Origin: Patiria pectinifera
Lineage: Eukaryota > Echinodermata > Asteroidea > Valvatida > Asterinidae
Assembly: GCA_029964075.1 (NCBI GenBank)
Contig: CM057133.1
Span: 18,066,699-18,130,698, forward strand
DNA: 64,000 nucleotides
Direction: 5' to 3'
Positions 51,001 through 57,664 of the stretch are shown piece after piece (position 1 is the stretch's first letter; each line of letters begins with the position of its first letter). A program made the translations under genes and the position numbers. The notes under the pieces are model-generated. The model was not told the origin of the DNA. It was given only the letters and a program-made list of their open reading frames with translations, and searched no databases.

Positions 51001-54000
51001 ATCTGTTGTACATTTTTTTTGTAACTTTGCGAAAGTCACTCGTTCACCCGTGACACACTATTTAGGCCGCCATGTTTGTTTGCGTTATATGCCTCGCTTT
51101 GATTTTCAAGATAGTGTACCATGAGAAAGGACTATAGGCCCCAAGTTGCGTTAACTTAATTTGCCTTTAACCCTAACGCCCTAAGGGCTCTTTGGGGGGT
51201 CGAGGACCAAATACCACAGAATACTACATGTGTTGTGCACACTTGTATGGAAAGAAATGCATATTACAGGTTACTACTCGGTAGTATTGTGTAGCTTTAA
51301 GTGAAGTTAGGGTTAATGCTTTGGAACCCCCCCCCCCCCCAAAAGGTTGAACTCCATGTCACAGAGTGTGAAATTTACAGTCAGACATCAGTCATTAACC
51401 AATTTGTCCGCACCAAAATTGGTGTGCCCAGCCGGAGTTTGCACTGTAAATGTTCAGTGACAGCTCAAAAATTGACTATATGCTACACATAGCGCATGTG
51501 CATTCGTCTGAGCAGTTTTTGTGTTTCATTTCACCCACTGCTTTTTTTAATCCACTTTAACCCATTAGTCCCTGTACTGCCCTGTACGGTACCAAACCGC
51601 CCTGCCTGTTACTCCCTTTATCGCCAAAACGGCCCTATAACACCTCATCCACAAATTCTGTGTCTTGATTGGCCGAGAGCGAGTCACATGGTACTTTATA
51701 TTTTTGCTATCTTTCAGTGCGCGGCCAAAAGTACTATACCCATAGCAACCAAAGTACTATACCCGTAGCAACCAAAGCACTATACCTGTAGCAACCAAAG
51801 TACCGGTGCTATACGCACTGTGTGCAAAATGCATAGGGGTATGTGTGTTGCGTTTGTGCGTTGCGCGCATTGTTTCCAAGAGCGAGCGCTACAGAGCCAG
51901 TCCTTCATTTTTAAGGAGCGCGATCGCGCAGGCGCTCCTACTGCACTCCTCGACCGTCTCGAAGGAGAGCCAAAAATAGCGCTCCTCAGAAATCCAAAAG
52001 AGGGCTCGTCAAACACGGGAAGTTTAAAAATAAGAAGTGATAAAAACGCAAAGGATTTTAAGTCTTAAGCTACACTTATTTTTCGTTGGTATAATGCCCA
52101 AACTCACGTTAATATGCTGCTGGACATCGCTAAAAATGAACGAACACCGAGCTCGTACGTACTGTATAAGACCGTGTGTGTACGTGTACAGCGGTTGTAT
52201 ACTGTGCGTGCACAATCTGCATATCGCGTAGAGCTGCATGAAAACACGTGGGCCCGTACGTGCGAGTGCAGCAATGACTGGTTCCCGCTGCGCCGCGCAC
52301 TAAGTCCCAATGAAGGCATGATGAAAATGCGGTAACCAGTCAATGTAATAGTCGCGCGCGGTGCAATGCACTGCCTGCCGTACAGTGTTTTGCGTGCAGG
52401 CCGGACGGAATAGACATCGTAAAAATGCCAAGAAAACAACGATTGAGAAGGACGATCTTTGCAAGCTTATTCACAAAACTTGATCTCTTGTCTGTGTATG
52501 TATTTCCCGTGTTCATGAATTTATTTTGAGGAAGTTTTACTGGTATGTGAAGTGAAACGATGCAGCGTGTTTCACCGAAATCCTATACCGTGAAACGAGT
52601 CTCATTGCCGGCCCACCACACACAGTGCATCACAAACGCTCGTACTAGTGCGAAGTTCAGACGTTGTTAGCCAGCTTCTCGTCGTGACTAGCATTGTGTA
52701 TATGGCATACTTGACCTGCATATTCCATTATTTTTAAGATTATCGACGGCAGATATTTTCGATAAAACTTAAGGCAAGTTTGTGTCATTTTGAGGCCCTT
52801 TTTGTGAAGCTTTCGTAGAGCAATTGAAATAGTTCAGGCTGAAAATTTCATATAATTTTAACGAATCTGAAAGCAAATTTTCAGTTGCTTTACGTGCCGT
52901 TTTTAACTCTCCATTTTCCAAGTATAATCAAGTGATGAACCAACTGACAACTGTATTAAAAAATGAAAGCCTGAGCAGTTGTCCAACTTTTTATTAATCT
53001 CCATTTAGTTAGTTTTTTAAAATAAATTTTACCTTGTCTTACAGTTACAAAAACGAAAAAAGTAATGCAACTTGGGCATATGTTATTATGCAAAAACTAA
53101 TAATAATGCAGCCCCTTGAATAAATCCTTATATTCAAAATAAAACAAAAACAATGGTAACCCGTCTTTTTACCGCTGTTTATCCGTAGATTTTAAGGAGA
53201 GCGATTTGCTCTCCTCGAATATTTGAGGAGAGCGATTTACAGCTCTTCTGGATTTTCTTTAAATGAAGGACTGCAGAGCTGGGTTCAAACATTTCGTAAA
53301 GGGGTAGTTTAATAGAAAAAGTGCAAGTTAATGTTCAACTAATGGACCGATCCAGTAAGCTCCGCCCAGTGCGCACGTGGGCAAATTAACACGTGCTCCT
53401 CTCTAATGCCACGCTGCATTTTCCTTCCGCGCGCATCATACGCGCCTGCACGCATGTCGGAATTTAATGCACGCATGTCGGACATAAGTCACGGCTGTGA
53501 TTGGTCAGAACACCATGGGGCGGTGCTTACTGGATCGGTCCATTTGGTATTCAGTTAGAAGTAAATTTTTATTGTATTCAGATTAAATTTATCATTGCTT
53601 AAAATCAAGCAGAATCTGTGGGAGTGGTGTTATAAAACAAATATTGACTGCTTTTTCGCCGAGGGAAAATAGAATGCTCCATGGATCACCTCGGGAGGCT
53701 AGTTTTACTACACCACTCGAAGCAGTCAATATTTGTTTAATATGGTTTGATGGATTCATCCCAGAATAAATAGAATGTGAAACAAGTTGCCAGGTGCTAG
53801 TGGGTTCATAGGCTGATACTTTTGTATGTAATGATTTCCAGGCCGTGGACACTGAGAGCTGTGAGCCAGAGGGCATTGACCTGGACGTGGTCGGGCAGAT
53901 GAAAGAGATGACCATTGGAGATGATGAGGAGGAAGGATTGAGGAGAGGAGACAGGGAGGACAGGATCGCATCCAAACCATCCATCTTCAACAAGATGATG

Positions 54001-57000
54001 CCCAGCACTAAAGTCAGTGGGGAAATAATGTGATCTAATTGTTACAAGCACTACATAAAACTTCCATCATCATTATTATCAATAATTAAAGGTAGCGCCC
54101 ATCATTTGTAATTTGTGCATTATGTTCGTTTGAGGCAACAGAAGTGCTCAAAATCTAAAGAAGGGTGCTGAACAACTAAGCTGATGAAATTTCAGCTCAG
54201 TTTCAGCTGTACATTCCGAGAAAACAAAATTCTAGGATCTCAATTACAGATCAAAAGTTGTTGAGTCATGGTTTGAATTAGGCCTGAATTCAGCATCCAA
54301 GACACGTTCTCAATGAGCCGATTAGCTACGCGATGTCGCGCACTGATCCAAAGAATTATAGCAACCGCGCGCGTGTGAGTCGTGTCAACGATTACGCGCG
54401 CTTCGCTGAATAAAAAAGCGAACTACTAACGGAAATTTCCAACGATATGTCTTTAGATGCATCGTTGGAAAGGCCTTCCTTCCTTGATTTCTTCAAAATG
54501 ACAGCTTGACAGAAATATTTTCACAGGGAGTTTAGTCCCCTTACTATCTTTCAACCAAGTATGCTTTTCAACAATAATTACGTCGGTTACTTTTTGGATA
54601 GCTGCAAATGATGGACTGTACCTTTAACCTATTGATAACCTATTCCCTGTTCTGCTCATTACAAGTACCACGGTGATAACTTGTTCGCGTTTCCCCGTTT
54701 CTCACCAATCAGATTGCTTCAGTGCTCTCAGCCCTGCGTGAGATCCGTGGCAGCAGTGGCAGCAGTCAGCCCGCCTCCAGCAAGGCCCCGCCCATCATGA
54801 AGAGCGTCATCATCTCCCAGTGGACCCAGATGCTGGACGTGATGGCAGCCCACCTGACGCGAGCCGGCTACCGTTACTGGAGCATCCGCGGCGACGTCCC
54901 ACCAAAGAAGCGATCCGAGGCCCTGGAGGACTTCAACAACAACCCCCGGGGGAGAGAGGTCATGCTGGTCTCGCTGCGGGCCGGTGGGGTCGGGCTGAAT
55001 CTGATAGGTGGAAACCACCTGTTCCTCCTGGACATGCATTGGTAAGACACTCCTAAGCTCAGACGGATGAACCAGTTTTGAGTCAACTCAAACCCGAACC
55101 AACTCGGACTTAGACCAACTTGGTACCAAACCAACTCAAAACCCAGACCAACTCGAACCGAGTTCAACTCAGACCTTAACCAACTCAGACCAAGTCCAAC
55201 TCGGCGCCAGACCAACACGGAACCAAGTCCAACACGGAACCAAGTCCAACACGGAACCAAGTCCAACACGGACTCAGATCAACTCAGACCCAGGCCATCT
55301 CAGGCCCAGACCATCTCAAACCCAGACCATCTCAAACCAGACCAACTAGTTGCAAAAAGTCCCAATTTCAAGTTAAGCCAAAACTCCATGTGTCTGTTAT
55401 TAAAGCGTAGAGCGCACTGCATGATGCGTTAAAATCAGTTGTTCAAAAAGTTACATGCTTACTTCTCCGTATTGCGCCCTCTGTACTGCGATATCCATTT
55501 TGCATTATCCCCACTGCGTTATCCGTTGAAAATTTATACACTTCAAGGAGATCAAGGAGTGATTGAAACGGATGATGCATCCAATAGGCATGGGATTTGT
55601 TGCCTGCAATTTAAAGAAACAATGGCTTGATTTTTCTACTCGCAAAACTTCTGCGTGCTCTCTTTTTGAGATTTTACCTCTGTACACAACGAAATACACA
55701 TGGATGTGCATCACGAATACGCAACTGGTAAACGCGCAGTGCAATATACACTTTGAAACGACACAATGATTTTCGGCCTGAGAGTTCAAGTCCTTTTTCC
55801 AAATTCTTAGAAATCTATTAGCATATAGTATGTCTTTGCCCAGATACTCGAACCACCCTGTTCAATTTGTCAATGTCACTTTGTCCCGGCATTCAGTATA
55901 TTTTTGTAGGACTCGGGAAAGGGACCCGATTACAGCATTGCCAACTCGTACCAATTTCATCCCTTTTTTTGCGGCCACAGGAATCCAGCTTTAGAGGACC
56001 AGGCCTGCGACAGGGTCTACCGCGTCGGCCAAACCAACAACGTCTCCATCCACAAATTTGTCTGCAAGAACACCATCGAGGAGCGGATACTGGAGCTGCA
56101 GAAATCCAAATCCAAGCTGGCGTCCGATGTCCTGTCAGGGTATGTCAATGCGTCTTCTATTTGTATGTCTGGCGGGCTGTCTGTTGGTTGGTGTAATAGG
56201 GATTGTCGGGGTGTCTGTCTGTCTGTGTGGGTGAGGGTCTGTGTCAGTCGGGGGGGGGGGGCTGTGTGGATGACTGTCATCTAAAATCAACCGCAGTGCA
56301 AAAAACCAATGGCGCATTCTCTGTACCTTTAAGTACAAAGAACGCAGACATTTCTTGGAAAAAATACTCGCTCCATTGAAATCAAATATATGAGGCATTC
56401 TGGCAAAATGCGACAGAAGTGAGTAAGATTTGAGGCTTTGCATGGTGAAGATACTAAATAATGAAAGGTTTGCGGAAACACCATGTGCGAATAATTTCTT
56501 TAATCTTAGTTGATTAATCTTAGTTGAGAAATTATTCGCACATGGTGTTTCCGCAAACCTTTCATTATTGAGACAGAAGTGGGCAGAGGTCGAAATGAGG
56601 AATTGTGGGTTTTAGGAAAGATGATAAAGTCATCCTTACAGTACTTTTTGTTGCACTTCAATCGGAAATCCCATTGATAACTTATAGTTGTTTACATTTT
56701 GCATTTATTGACATGTAAAAAAGTAAAATGCTGAGAAAAAGGCCTTTAAAGTTTTGAGTTTTGTATTCGTGAAAACGAAAAATGCCAATAGTTTTTCCTT
56801 AAAAAAAAACACACTTTTATTCCACGATTATTATATTATATCACGATTATTATATTATATCTTCGAACTTTGTGTAGTAGACATATTCAAGATTGCAAAT
56901 ATCAATTGATCTGAAAATTGAAAAAAATCACCCCCATTGTTTTTTCAAATTTATTTTTTTACATTTTTCTCCAAGCCCGCTTGTTTCCAATTCTGTCTCA

Positions 57001-57592
57001 TTTTACCAGAACGCGTCACATATGGTCTGATGATTGGGTCAGGATGTCTGTATTTAGCTTATTAGATATTGAGTGGGAAAAAATAGTAATTCTGCCAGCT
57101 TAACAATTTGAGAAAACCTTTTGTATTGACGGCAACTTAATTTGAAAAAGAAAACAAAATTGCTGTACGCACAATCTCTGAAGGAAAGGACTCCTGTGTT
57201 TAAATCGAATAAGGCCTGCAGTATTTAAGTCAAATTTAATTAAGATTACTGGGAATAATACAAATTTAAAGGGAAACAAACCAACACAATTTAAATGTTA
57301 TAGTAAACTTCACAATTCTAAAAGAATAATTCAAAAAGGTAAATTGAATATTGCAAACCCCTCTTACGACTTACGGTTATGATTTTATTTTGGTTTTTTT
57401 TAAGGGGGGGGGGGGTTCGGATGCAGAACTCGAAGCTTAAATGGAAGCTCTCGAGGAAAGATTGTGCAAGAAAGAGATGGAAGTCATACTGATAGATGTG
57501 TTTTGTTTTGTTTTCTTTGTCCTAACAGAGCAAGATCCCAGAGCCAGAAACTGAGCCTAGCTGACTTGCGTTTCCTCTTTGGAGTCAATTAA
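24013..57592 (+). CDS. TTF2: TTF2, transcription termination factor 2 (whole gene, 19 exons)
   Basis: Nineteen exons join in frame to 1264 residues (human about 1162). Exons: 24013-24040, 25492-25603, 28213-28299, 29436-29517, 30195-31391, 33038-33164, 35964-36065, 37860-37959, 39439-39578, 41648-41755, 42713-42960, 44352-44560, 47384-47448, 48402-48585, 50107-50389, 53842-54012, 54713-55041, 55981-56139 and 57529-57592. Domain order is an N-terminal GRF zinc finger (residues 6-42) with a second Cys-rich part to residue 92, a long disordered Ser/Thr/Gln-rich linker (about 104-500), then a SNF2 ATPase. ATPase motifs are DDMGLGKT (660-667), DEAH (803-806), TGTPIQNN (from 831), ISQW (1115-1118), [11 protein letters not shown] (motif V) and DRVYRVGQ (1201-1208). 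In known orthologues this double-stranded-DNA-dependent ATPase releases RNA polymerase II and transcripts from templates, notably at mitosis. All catalytic motifs are intact. Identity rests on remembered family sequence. Confidence 0.96.
24383..25109. mobile_element. Long fold-back element, about 727 bp, TTF2 intron 1
   Basis: The arms run almost the full length, from TACTCCTAGAACTATG at the left to its complement at the right, meeting at a loop (about 24740-24780) bounded by GTACGGTAC and GTACCGTAC. The left arm carries about 85 bp extra (near 24530-24615) and the right arm about 80 bp extra (near 24860-24940), so the arms have diverged by insertion. It contains no open frame of note. Confidence 0.85.
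25492..25603 (+). CDS. TTF2: TTF2 exon 2, GRF zinc finger
   Basis: Residues 10-46. [19 protein letters not shown] and the final GKQCNH are the GRF-type zinc-finger signature; zinc ligand candidates are Cys6, Cys13, Cys32 and Cys40. GRF fingers bind single-stranded nucleic acid in other proteins. The acceptor is TTCACAG. The following intron carries a TTAA element (25630-27170) that is itself interrupted by a PIF/Harbinger-like element. Confidence 0.96.
25630..27170. mobile_element. TTAA-flanked MITE split by a later insertion
   Basis: The left end follows TTAA at 25626 and the right end precedes TTAA at 27171-27174. The two halves are separated by the 1014 bp PIF/Harbinger-like element at 26094-27107. 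Removing it leaves a normal-length member containing GGTCGGCCGACC. Confidence 0.88.
26094..27107. mobile_element. PIF/Harbinger-like element, 1014 bp
   Basis: The ends GGCCAAAAAAAAAAAATAG and the complement of CTATTCTTTTTTTTGGCC, with inner TTCTGCTTCCGATTAC-type repeats, are flanked by TAA on both sides. The interior shares words with 52050-52880 in reverse orientation, for example GCATTTTTACGATGTC, so it belongs to a wider non-autonomous family. No intact transposase is seen. Confidence 0.88.
27487..27630. repeat. Dispersed repeat, shared with 58586-58725
   Basis: Both stretches have TGCAACTTTTCC, GCTGATTTCCTC, GAAAAACACTGT and CAAAGTCTTG in the same order. The element type is not recognised. 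Confidence 0.6.
28213..28299 (+). CDS. TTF2: TTF2 exon 3
   Basis: Residues 47-75. [19 protein letters not shown] matches the human IPVSHCLLHEDFVVELQGL segment that follows the first finger. The acceptor is CACCAG and the donor is GTGAGT. The following intron shows one low-complexity A/T-rich segment near 28915-29225 that shares words with a stretch near 22445. Confidence 0.93.
29436..29517 (+). CDS. TTF2: TTF2 exon 4
   Basis: Residues 76-103. [19 protein letters not shown] is the second Cys-containing segment (Cys81, Cys92), matching FFRCIRSKAEGKRWCGSI in human. Phase 0 at the end. The following intron contains a SINE-like repeat at about 29700-29970. Confidence 0.94.
29700..29970 (+). repeat. 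SINE-like repeat with B box and ATAA tail
   Basis: CCGGGTTCGAATCCCGCC near 29741 matches a tRNA B box and T arm. A non-tRNA body follows and ends in an AATAAATAAATAATAATAA-type tail at about 29945-29970, as in tRNA-derived SINEs. The A-box half is missing or decayed, so it is probably 5'-truncated. Confidence 0.7.
30195..31391 (+). CDS. TTF2: TTF2 exon 5, long disordered linker
   Basis: The largest exon, 399 codons, residues 104-502. Its composition is Ser, Thr, Gln, Pro and Lys rich, with little hydrophobic content, so it is probably disordered. Its end ([11 protein letters not shown] then LIRDLDKQK) corresponds to the human LTTQLKQKKSTLAS region before the ATPase half. It contains [12 protein letters not shown], which resembles a SUMO-interacting motif (V-D-I-V-D-L). 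The acceptor ATGACAG has a poor pyrimidine tract. The downstream intron holds the 12-bp minisatellite at 31620-32489. Confidence 0.93.
31620..32489 (+). repeat. 12-bp minisatellite, about 72 units
   Basis: Units are CCAGTCACAAGT and variants CCATTCACAAGT, CCATTCAAAAGT, CCAGTCGCAAGT and CCATTCACAGGT. Since 12 is a multiple of three, two reverse frames stay open for about 300 codons (GLVTGLVN and DWTCEWTC repeats), but these are by-products, not genes. Related units are seen at 22060-22110 and 32550-32600. It lies in TTF2 intron 5. Confidence 0.95.
33038..33164 (+). CDS. TTF2: TTF2 exon 6
   Basis: Residues 503-544. [15 protein letters not shown] matches human IQALPDKGQKLIKQI, and a coiled-coil-like helix follows. 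The acceptor is CTCCCCAG; the donor GTATGA is off consensus. The following intron contains a local duplication and three TTAA elements (33262-35058), then a Harbinger-like MITE at 35458. Confidence 0.94.
33262..34322. mobile_element. TTAA-flanked MITE (outer copy), split by a second one
   Basis: Flanked by TTAA at 33258-33261 and 34323-34326. It is interrupted by a second member of the same family at 33614-34141. It holds its own GGTCGGCCGACC core. Confidence 0.85.
33614..34141. mobile_element. TTAA-flanked MITE nested in another copy
   Basis: TTAA at 33610-33613 and 34142-34145 mark a clean 528 bp insertion into the outer copy. Joining the flanks restores the family sequence (ATCTTAAGTGGGTCAGGGA), as in the uninterrupted copies. 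Confidence 0.87.
34540..35058. mobile_element. TTAA-flanked MITE at a duplication junction
   Basis: TTAA at 34536-34539 and 35059-35062. It sits exactly between the two copies of a local duplication (33180-34535 without its insertions, and 35060-35370). A variant core GGTCAGCCGACC is present. Confidence 0.83.
35060..35370 (+). repeat. Second copy of a local tandem duplication in TTF2 intron 6
   Basis: Repeats 33180-33260 joined to 34323-34535: AATTGGGTTTTGAGCA, GGGATATCAAT, CAGAATGAGTG, CACCATGAAAACATTTC (as complement), GGCTGTAG and GGATTAAGAAT. It lacks the insertion found in the first copy and so gives that insertion's empty site. Confidence 0.8.
35458..35818. mobile_element. PIF/Harbinger-like MITE, 361 bp
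   Basis: The ends GGCCAAAAAAAAAAAAAG and ...TTTTTTTTTGGGCC, with inner GTCTCCGGTTTCTGGTATG repeats, are flanked by TTA on both sides. A sibling of 12007-12369. Confidence 0.87.
35964..36065 (+). CDS. TTF2: TTF2 exon 7
   Basis: Residues 545-578, a poorly conserved linker exon ([19 protein letters not shown] then [11 protein letters not shown]). It is supported by a good acceptor (GATACAG), a consensus donor (GTAAGA) and exact phase compatibility on both sides. The downstream intron carries a second minisatellite at about 36815-37045 and a TA-flanked element at 37190-37600. Confidence 0.8.
36340..36775. repeat. Dispersed repeat related to 43813-44272
   Basis: Shares GTAGTACCGGAACCGGGTA, GTTGCTGTTCAGAT and ATAATCTGGAACCGGTTCCTGA with the other copy in reverse orientation. 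Terminal GGGTACCC-type repeats suggest a MITE, possibly hAT-like. Confidence 0.6.
36815..37045 (+). repeat. 15-bp minisatellite in TTF2 intron 7
   Basis: About fifteen units of CTGGTAGTCAGGTGA or CTGGTAGTCAGTTGA, with two units lengthened by an inserted triplet. Open frames on both strands (GSQVT and TTSHL repeats) are by-products of the 3n unit. Confidence 0.95.
37190..37600. mobile_element. TA-flanked element, CAGGGTG ends
   Basis: CAGGGTGGCCCCAAAAAAACC on the left and ...GGGGGTTCACCCTG on the right are flanked by TA. The interior recurs at about 61680-61910 (GTAGTTTTTGCTGC, CACATCTTTCATGT, CATCGGGACAAAAT). Probable mariner-type MITE. Confidence 0.75.
37860..37959 (+). CDS. TTF2: TTF2 exon 8
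   Basis: Residues 579-611. [10 protein letters not shown] is followed by TKDAIEKLH, the counterpart of human ITSEAIGQLH. Of two adjacent AG acceptors only the first keeps this frame. The donor is GTAAAC. The following intron carries a repeat of the AAGGTAGCG family at 38384 and an inverted-repeat element at 39127-39383. Confidence 0.9.
38384..38770. repeat. AAGGTAGCG-family element, diverged copy
   Basis: Follows a TTAA at 38380-38383 and shares ATCATTTGCAGCTATCCAAAAAG, the GATGCATCTAGAGACGCAT hairpin and CTCCCTGTGAAAT with 54090-54623 in reverse orientation. Confidence 0.65.
39127..39383. mobile_element. TA-flanked inverted-repeat element
   Basis: AGGGCCCGTCTCAATTCGTATC on the left and the matching GATATGAATTGAGATGGGCCCT on the right form arms of about 28 bp, flanked by TA, 55 bp before TTF2 exon 9. 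Confidence 0.75.
39439..39578 (+). CDS. TTF2: TTF2 exon 9, start of ATPase domain
   Basis: Residues 612-658. [21 protein letters not shown] is the Q-motif region that precedes the Walker A loop in SNF2 proteins, and CGGIL leads into it across the splice. The acceptor is AATGCAG and the donor is GTAGGT. The following intron has a TA-flanked element at 39801-40168 and a copy (40440-40740) of a repeat that also occurs near 51660. Confidence 0.95.
39801..40168. mobile_element. TGGGCTC-family MITE copy
   Basis: TA duplication at 39799-39800 and 40169-40170; ends TGGGCTGCGTGCGCC and the complement of TGGACGGAGCCCA. It is in the opposite orientation to the 10694 copy. Confidence 0.78.
41648..41755 (+). 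CDS. TTF2: TTF2 exon 10, Walker A
   Basis: Residues 659-694 with [14 protein letters not shown], the ATP-binding loop (motif I) of SNF2 ATPases; the catalytic lysine is residue 666. The acceptor is TTTCACAG and the donor is GTGAGA. The following intron has a small palindromic element at 42444-42562. Confidence 0.97.
42444..42562. repeat. Short palindromic element
   Basis: TGTACCCGACTCGTTTACGT and GCCTTCGAGAC on the left return inverted on the right (GTCTCGAAGGC, then AAACAAGTCAGGGTACA). It is 119 bp with about 45 bp arms. Confidence 0.75.
42713..42960 (+). CDS. TTF2: TTF2 exon 11
   Basis: Residues 695-777. [19 protein letters not shown] is motif Ia, YLYHGSNR follows, and [13 protein letters not shown] is motif Ib, all as in human TTF2. 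Phase 0 at the donor GTAACT. The following intron holds an inverted-repeat element at about 43813-44272. Confidence 0.97.
43813..44272. repeat. Inverted-repeat element, possible hAT-like MITE
   Basis: The left end TAGGGCTGTGCATCG with ACCGGGTACCCG and the right end CGGGTACCCGGT with GTAAATGCACACCACTA are imperfect inverted repeats. An 8-bp target duplication is not evident, so the assignment is weak. It is related to 36340-36775. Confidence 0.6.
44352..44560 (+). CDS. TTF2: TTF2 exon 12, DEAH box
   Basis: Residues 778-846. [13 protein letters not shown] is the Walker B/motif II (DEAH at 803-806), and [20 protein letters not shown] is motif III. The acceptor reads AAAATAG with a pyrimidine run further upstream. 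The donor is GTCAGT. The 2.8 kb following intron holds a SINE-like sequence split by a 1675 bp Harbinger-like insertion. Confidence 0.97.
44858..46825 (+). repeat. SINE-like repeat split by a 1675-bp insertion
   Basis: The segment 44858-45096 matches the SINE-like copy at 13181-13450 up to GAACCCCTGACCCTCTGA, then continues at 46772 with GTCACGAACCCTAACCAGTGGG. The element at 45097-46771 therefore inserted into it. Confidence 0.65.
45097..46771. mobile_element. PIF/Harbinger-like element, 1675 bp
   Basis: The ends GGCCAAACAAAACAATTGG and the complement of TTTTTTTTGTTTGGCC, with inner GGTGTGTTTACGGTAACC repeats, are flanked by TGA on both sides (a variant of the usual TWA). The interior shares TCTGTGTATGTGTTTTCC-like words with the elements at 26094 and 51898. 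No transposase frame remains. Confidence 0.8.
47384..47448 (+). CDS. TTF2: TTF2 exon 13
   Basis: A 65-base exon, residues 847-868. [19 protein letters not shown] is almost identical to human [19 protein letters not shown]. The acceptor is TTGTGCAG and the donor is GTAAGT. The following intron shows nothing recognised apart from a C-rich run near 47780. Confidence 0.97.
48402..48585 (+). CDS. TTF2: TTF2 exon 14
   Basis: Residues 869-929. [13 protein letters not shown] (the SNF2 linker helix) and [25 protein letters not shown] bridge the two RecA lobes. The acceptor is TTCCTTAG and the donor is GTATTG. The following intron has an AAGGTAGCG-family repeat from 48679. Confidence 0.96.
48679..49205. 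repeat. AAGGTAGCG-family element, 3' end lost
   Basis: Begins after a TTAA (48675-48678) with AGGTAGCGTCCATCATTTGT and follows the 54090-54623 copy to AACAATAATTACGTC, then diverges. Confidence 0.75.
50107..50389 (+). CDS. TTF2: TTF2 exon 15 with glycine-rich insert
   Basis: Residues 930-1024. The exon starts and ends with conserved helices ([17 protein letters not shown] and [19 protein letters not shown]). Between them, at about 970-994, is a run of GGAxGGxT-type units that I do not recall in vertebrate TTF2, built from a GC-rich imperfect tandem DNA repeat. It sits in the variable insertion between the helicase lobes and should not touch the catalytic motifs. The donor is GTGAGG. Confidence 0.95.
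50484..50831. mobile_element. TGGGCTC-family MITE copy
   Basis: TA at 50482-50483 and 50832-50833. The ends TGGGCTCTGCACACAAG and the complement of TGCACGGAGCCCA, and internal words, match the other copies. Confidence 0.8.
51728..51805 (+). repeat. Short tandem repeat, three units of about 24 bp
   Basis: Units contain TACTATACCCGTAGCAACCAAAG with small changes. It lies in TTF2 intron 15, next to the 51898 element. Confidence 0.8.
51898..53273. mobile_element. DNA transposon, 1376 bp, with 6-bp target duplication
   Basis: The ends CAGTCCTTCATTT and AAATGAAGGACTG are perfect inverted repeats flanked by CAGAGC on both sides. The flanks join to AGCGCTACAGAGCTGGGTTC, which occurs uninterrupted at 40650-40680, so an empty site is present in the window. 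The interior shares words with the 26094 element (reverse orientation). No transposase is recognised. Confidence 0.88.
53344..53541. repeat. Inverted-repeat MITE, about 198 bp
   Basis: TGGACCGATCCAGTAAGC on the left and GCTTACTGGATCGGTCC on the right form arms of about 26 bp with CGCCCA/TGGGGCG continuing inward. It has no coding potential. Confidence 0.8.
53628..53747. repeat. Hairpin upstream of TTF2 exon 16
   Basis: ACAAATATTGACTGCTT on the left and AAGCAGTCAATATTTGTTT on the right frame about 70 bp, 95 bp before exon 16. Confidence 0.75.
53842..54012 (+). CDS. TTF2: TTF2 exon 16
   Basis: Residues 1025-1081, an acidic interlobe linker ([15 protein letters not shown]) ending with FNKMMPSTK, the counterpart of human FFKMELFEGMRESTK. 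Phase 0 both sides; acceptor TTTCCAG, donor GTCAGT. The following intron is almost entirely one repeat element (54090-54623). Confidence 0.92.
54090..54623. mobile_element. AAGGTAGCG-family MITE, complete copy
   Basis: Flanked by TTAA (54086-54089 and 54624-54627), with ends AGGTAGCGCCCATCATTTG and the complement of CAAATGATGGACTGTACCT. It nearly fills TTF2 intron 16. Related copies are at 38384 and 48679. Confidence 0.85.
54713..55041 (+). CDS. TTF2: TTF2 exon 17, helicase C lobe
   Basis: Residues 1082-1190. [18 protein letters not shown] is motif [31 protein letters not shown] is motif V, and [10 protein letters not shown] leads to motif VI. It has unusually GC-rich coding sequence with CpG. 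The acceptor is CAATCAG and the donor is GTAAGA. The following intron has a degenerate minisatellite at about 55070-55330. Confidence 0.97.
55070..55330 (+). repeat. Degenerate minisatellite in TTF2 intron 17
   Basis: Repeats of ACCAACTC plus a few variable bases, changing to AACACGGAACCAAGTCC and then CAGACCATCTCA. Units are 9-17 bp and uneven, so it is older or more error-prone than the other two minisatellites. Confidence 0.85.
55981..56139 (+). CDS. TTF2: TTF2 exon 18, motif VI
   Basis: Residues 1191-1243. [15 protein letters not shown] is helicase motif VI with the arginine finger region, followed by [20 protein letters not shown], all as in the family. The acceptor is GGCCACAG and the donor is GTATGT. 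The following intron contains a near-perfect palindrome at 56457-56569. Confidence 0.97.
56457..56569. repeat. Near-perfect palindrome in TTF2 intron 18
   Basis: AATAATGAAAGGTTTGCGGA and the following AACACCATGTGCG return exactly inverted at 56530-56569. The loop holds two copies of TAATCTTAGTTGA. The terminal words resemble 688-905. Confidence 0.88.
57529..57592 (+). CDS. TTF2: TTF2 exon 19, C-terminus and stop
   Basis: Residues 1244-1264 and TAA at 57590-57592. [14 protein letters not shown] matches the human C-terminal KLTLADLRVLFGI, so the protein is full length. The acceptor CCTAACAG is consensus. Confidence 0.96.
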
Positions 57593-57658
57593 CAGATCAA
57601 GCAATGAAATAGTTGACAATGTCAATTATTATAATTTTTTTATTGGGCATGACAATAC

Positions 57659-57664
57659 AATAAA
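57659..57664 (+). promoter_or_regulatory. Candidate poly(A) signal for TTF2
   Basis: AATAAA lies 67 bases after the TTF2 stop; a second copy is at 57689-57694. Either would give a very short 3' UTR. Actual usage cannot be seen from sequence. Confidence 0.5.
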
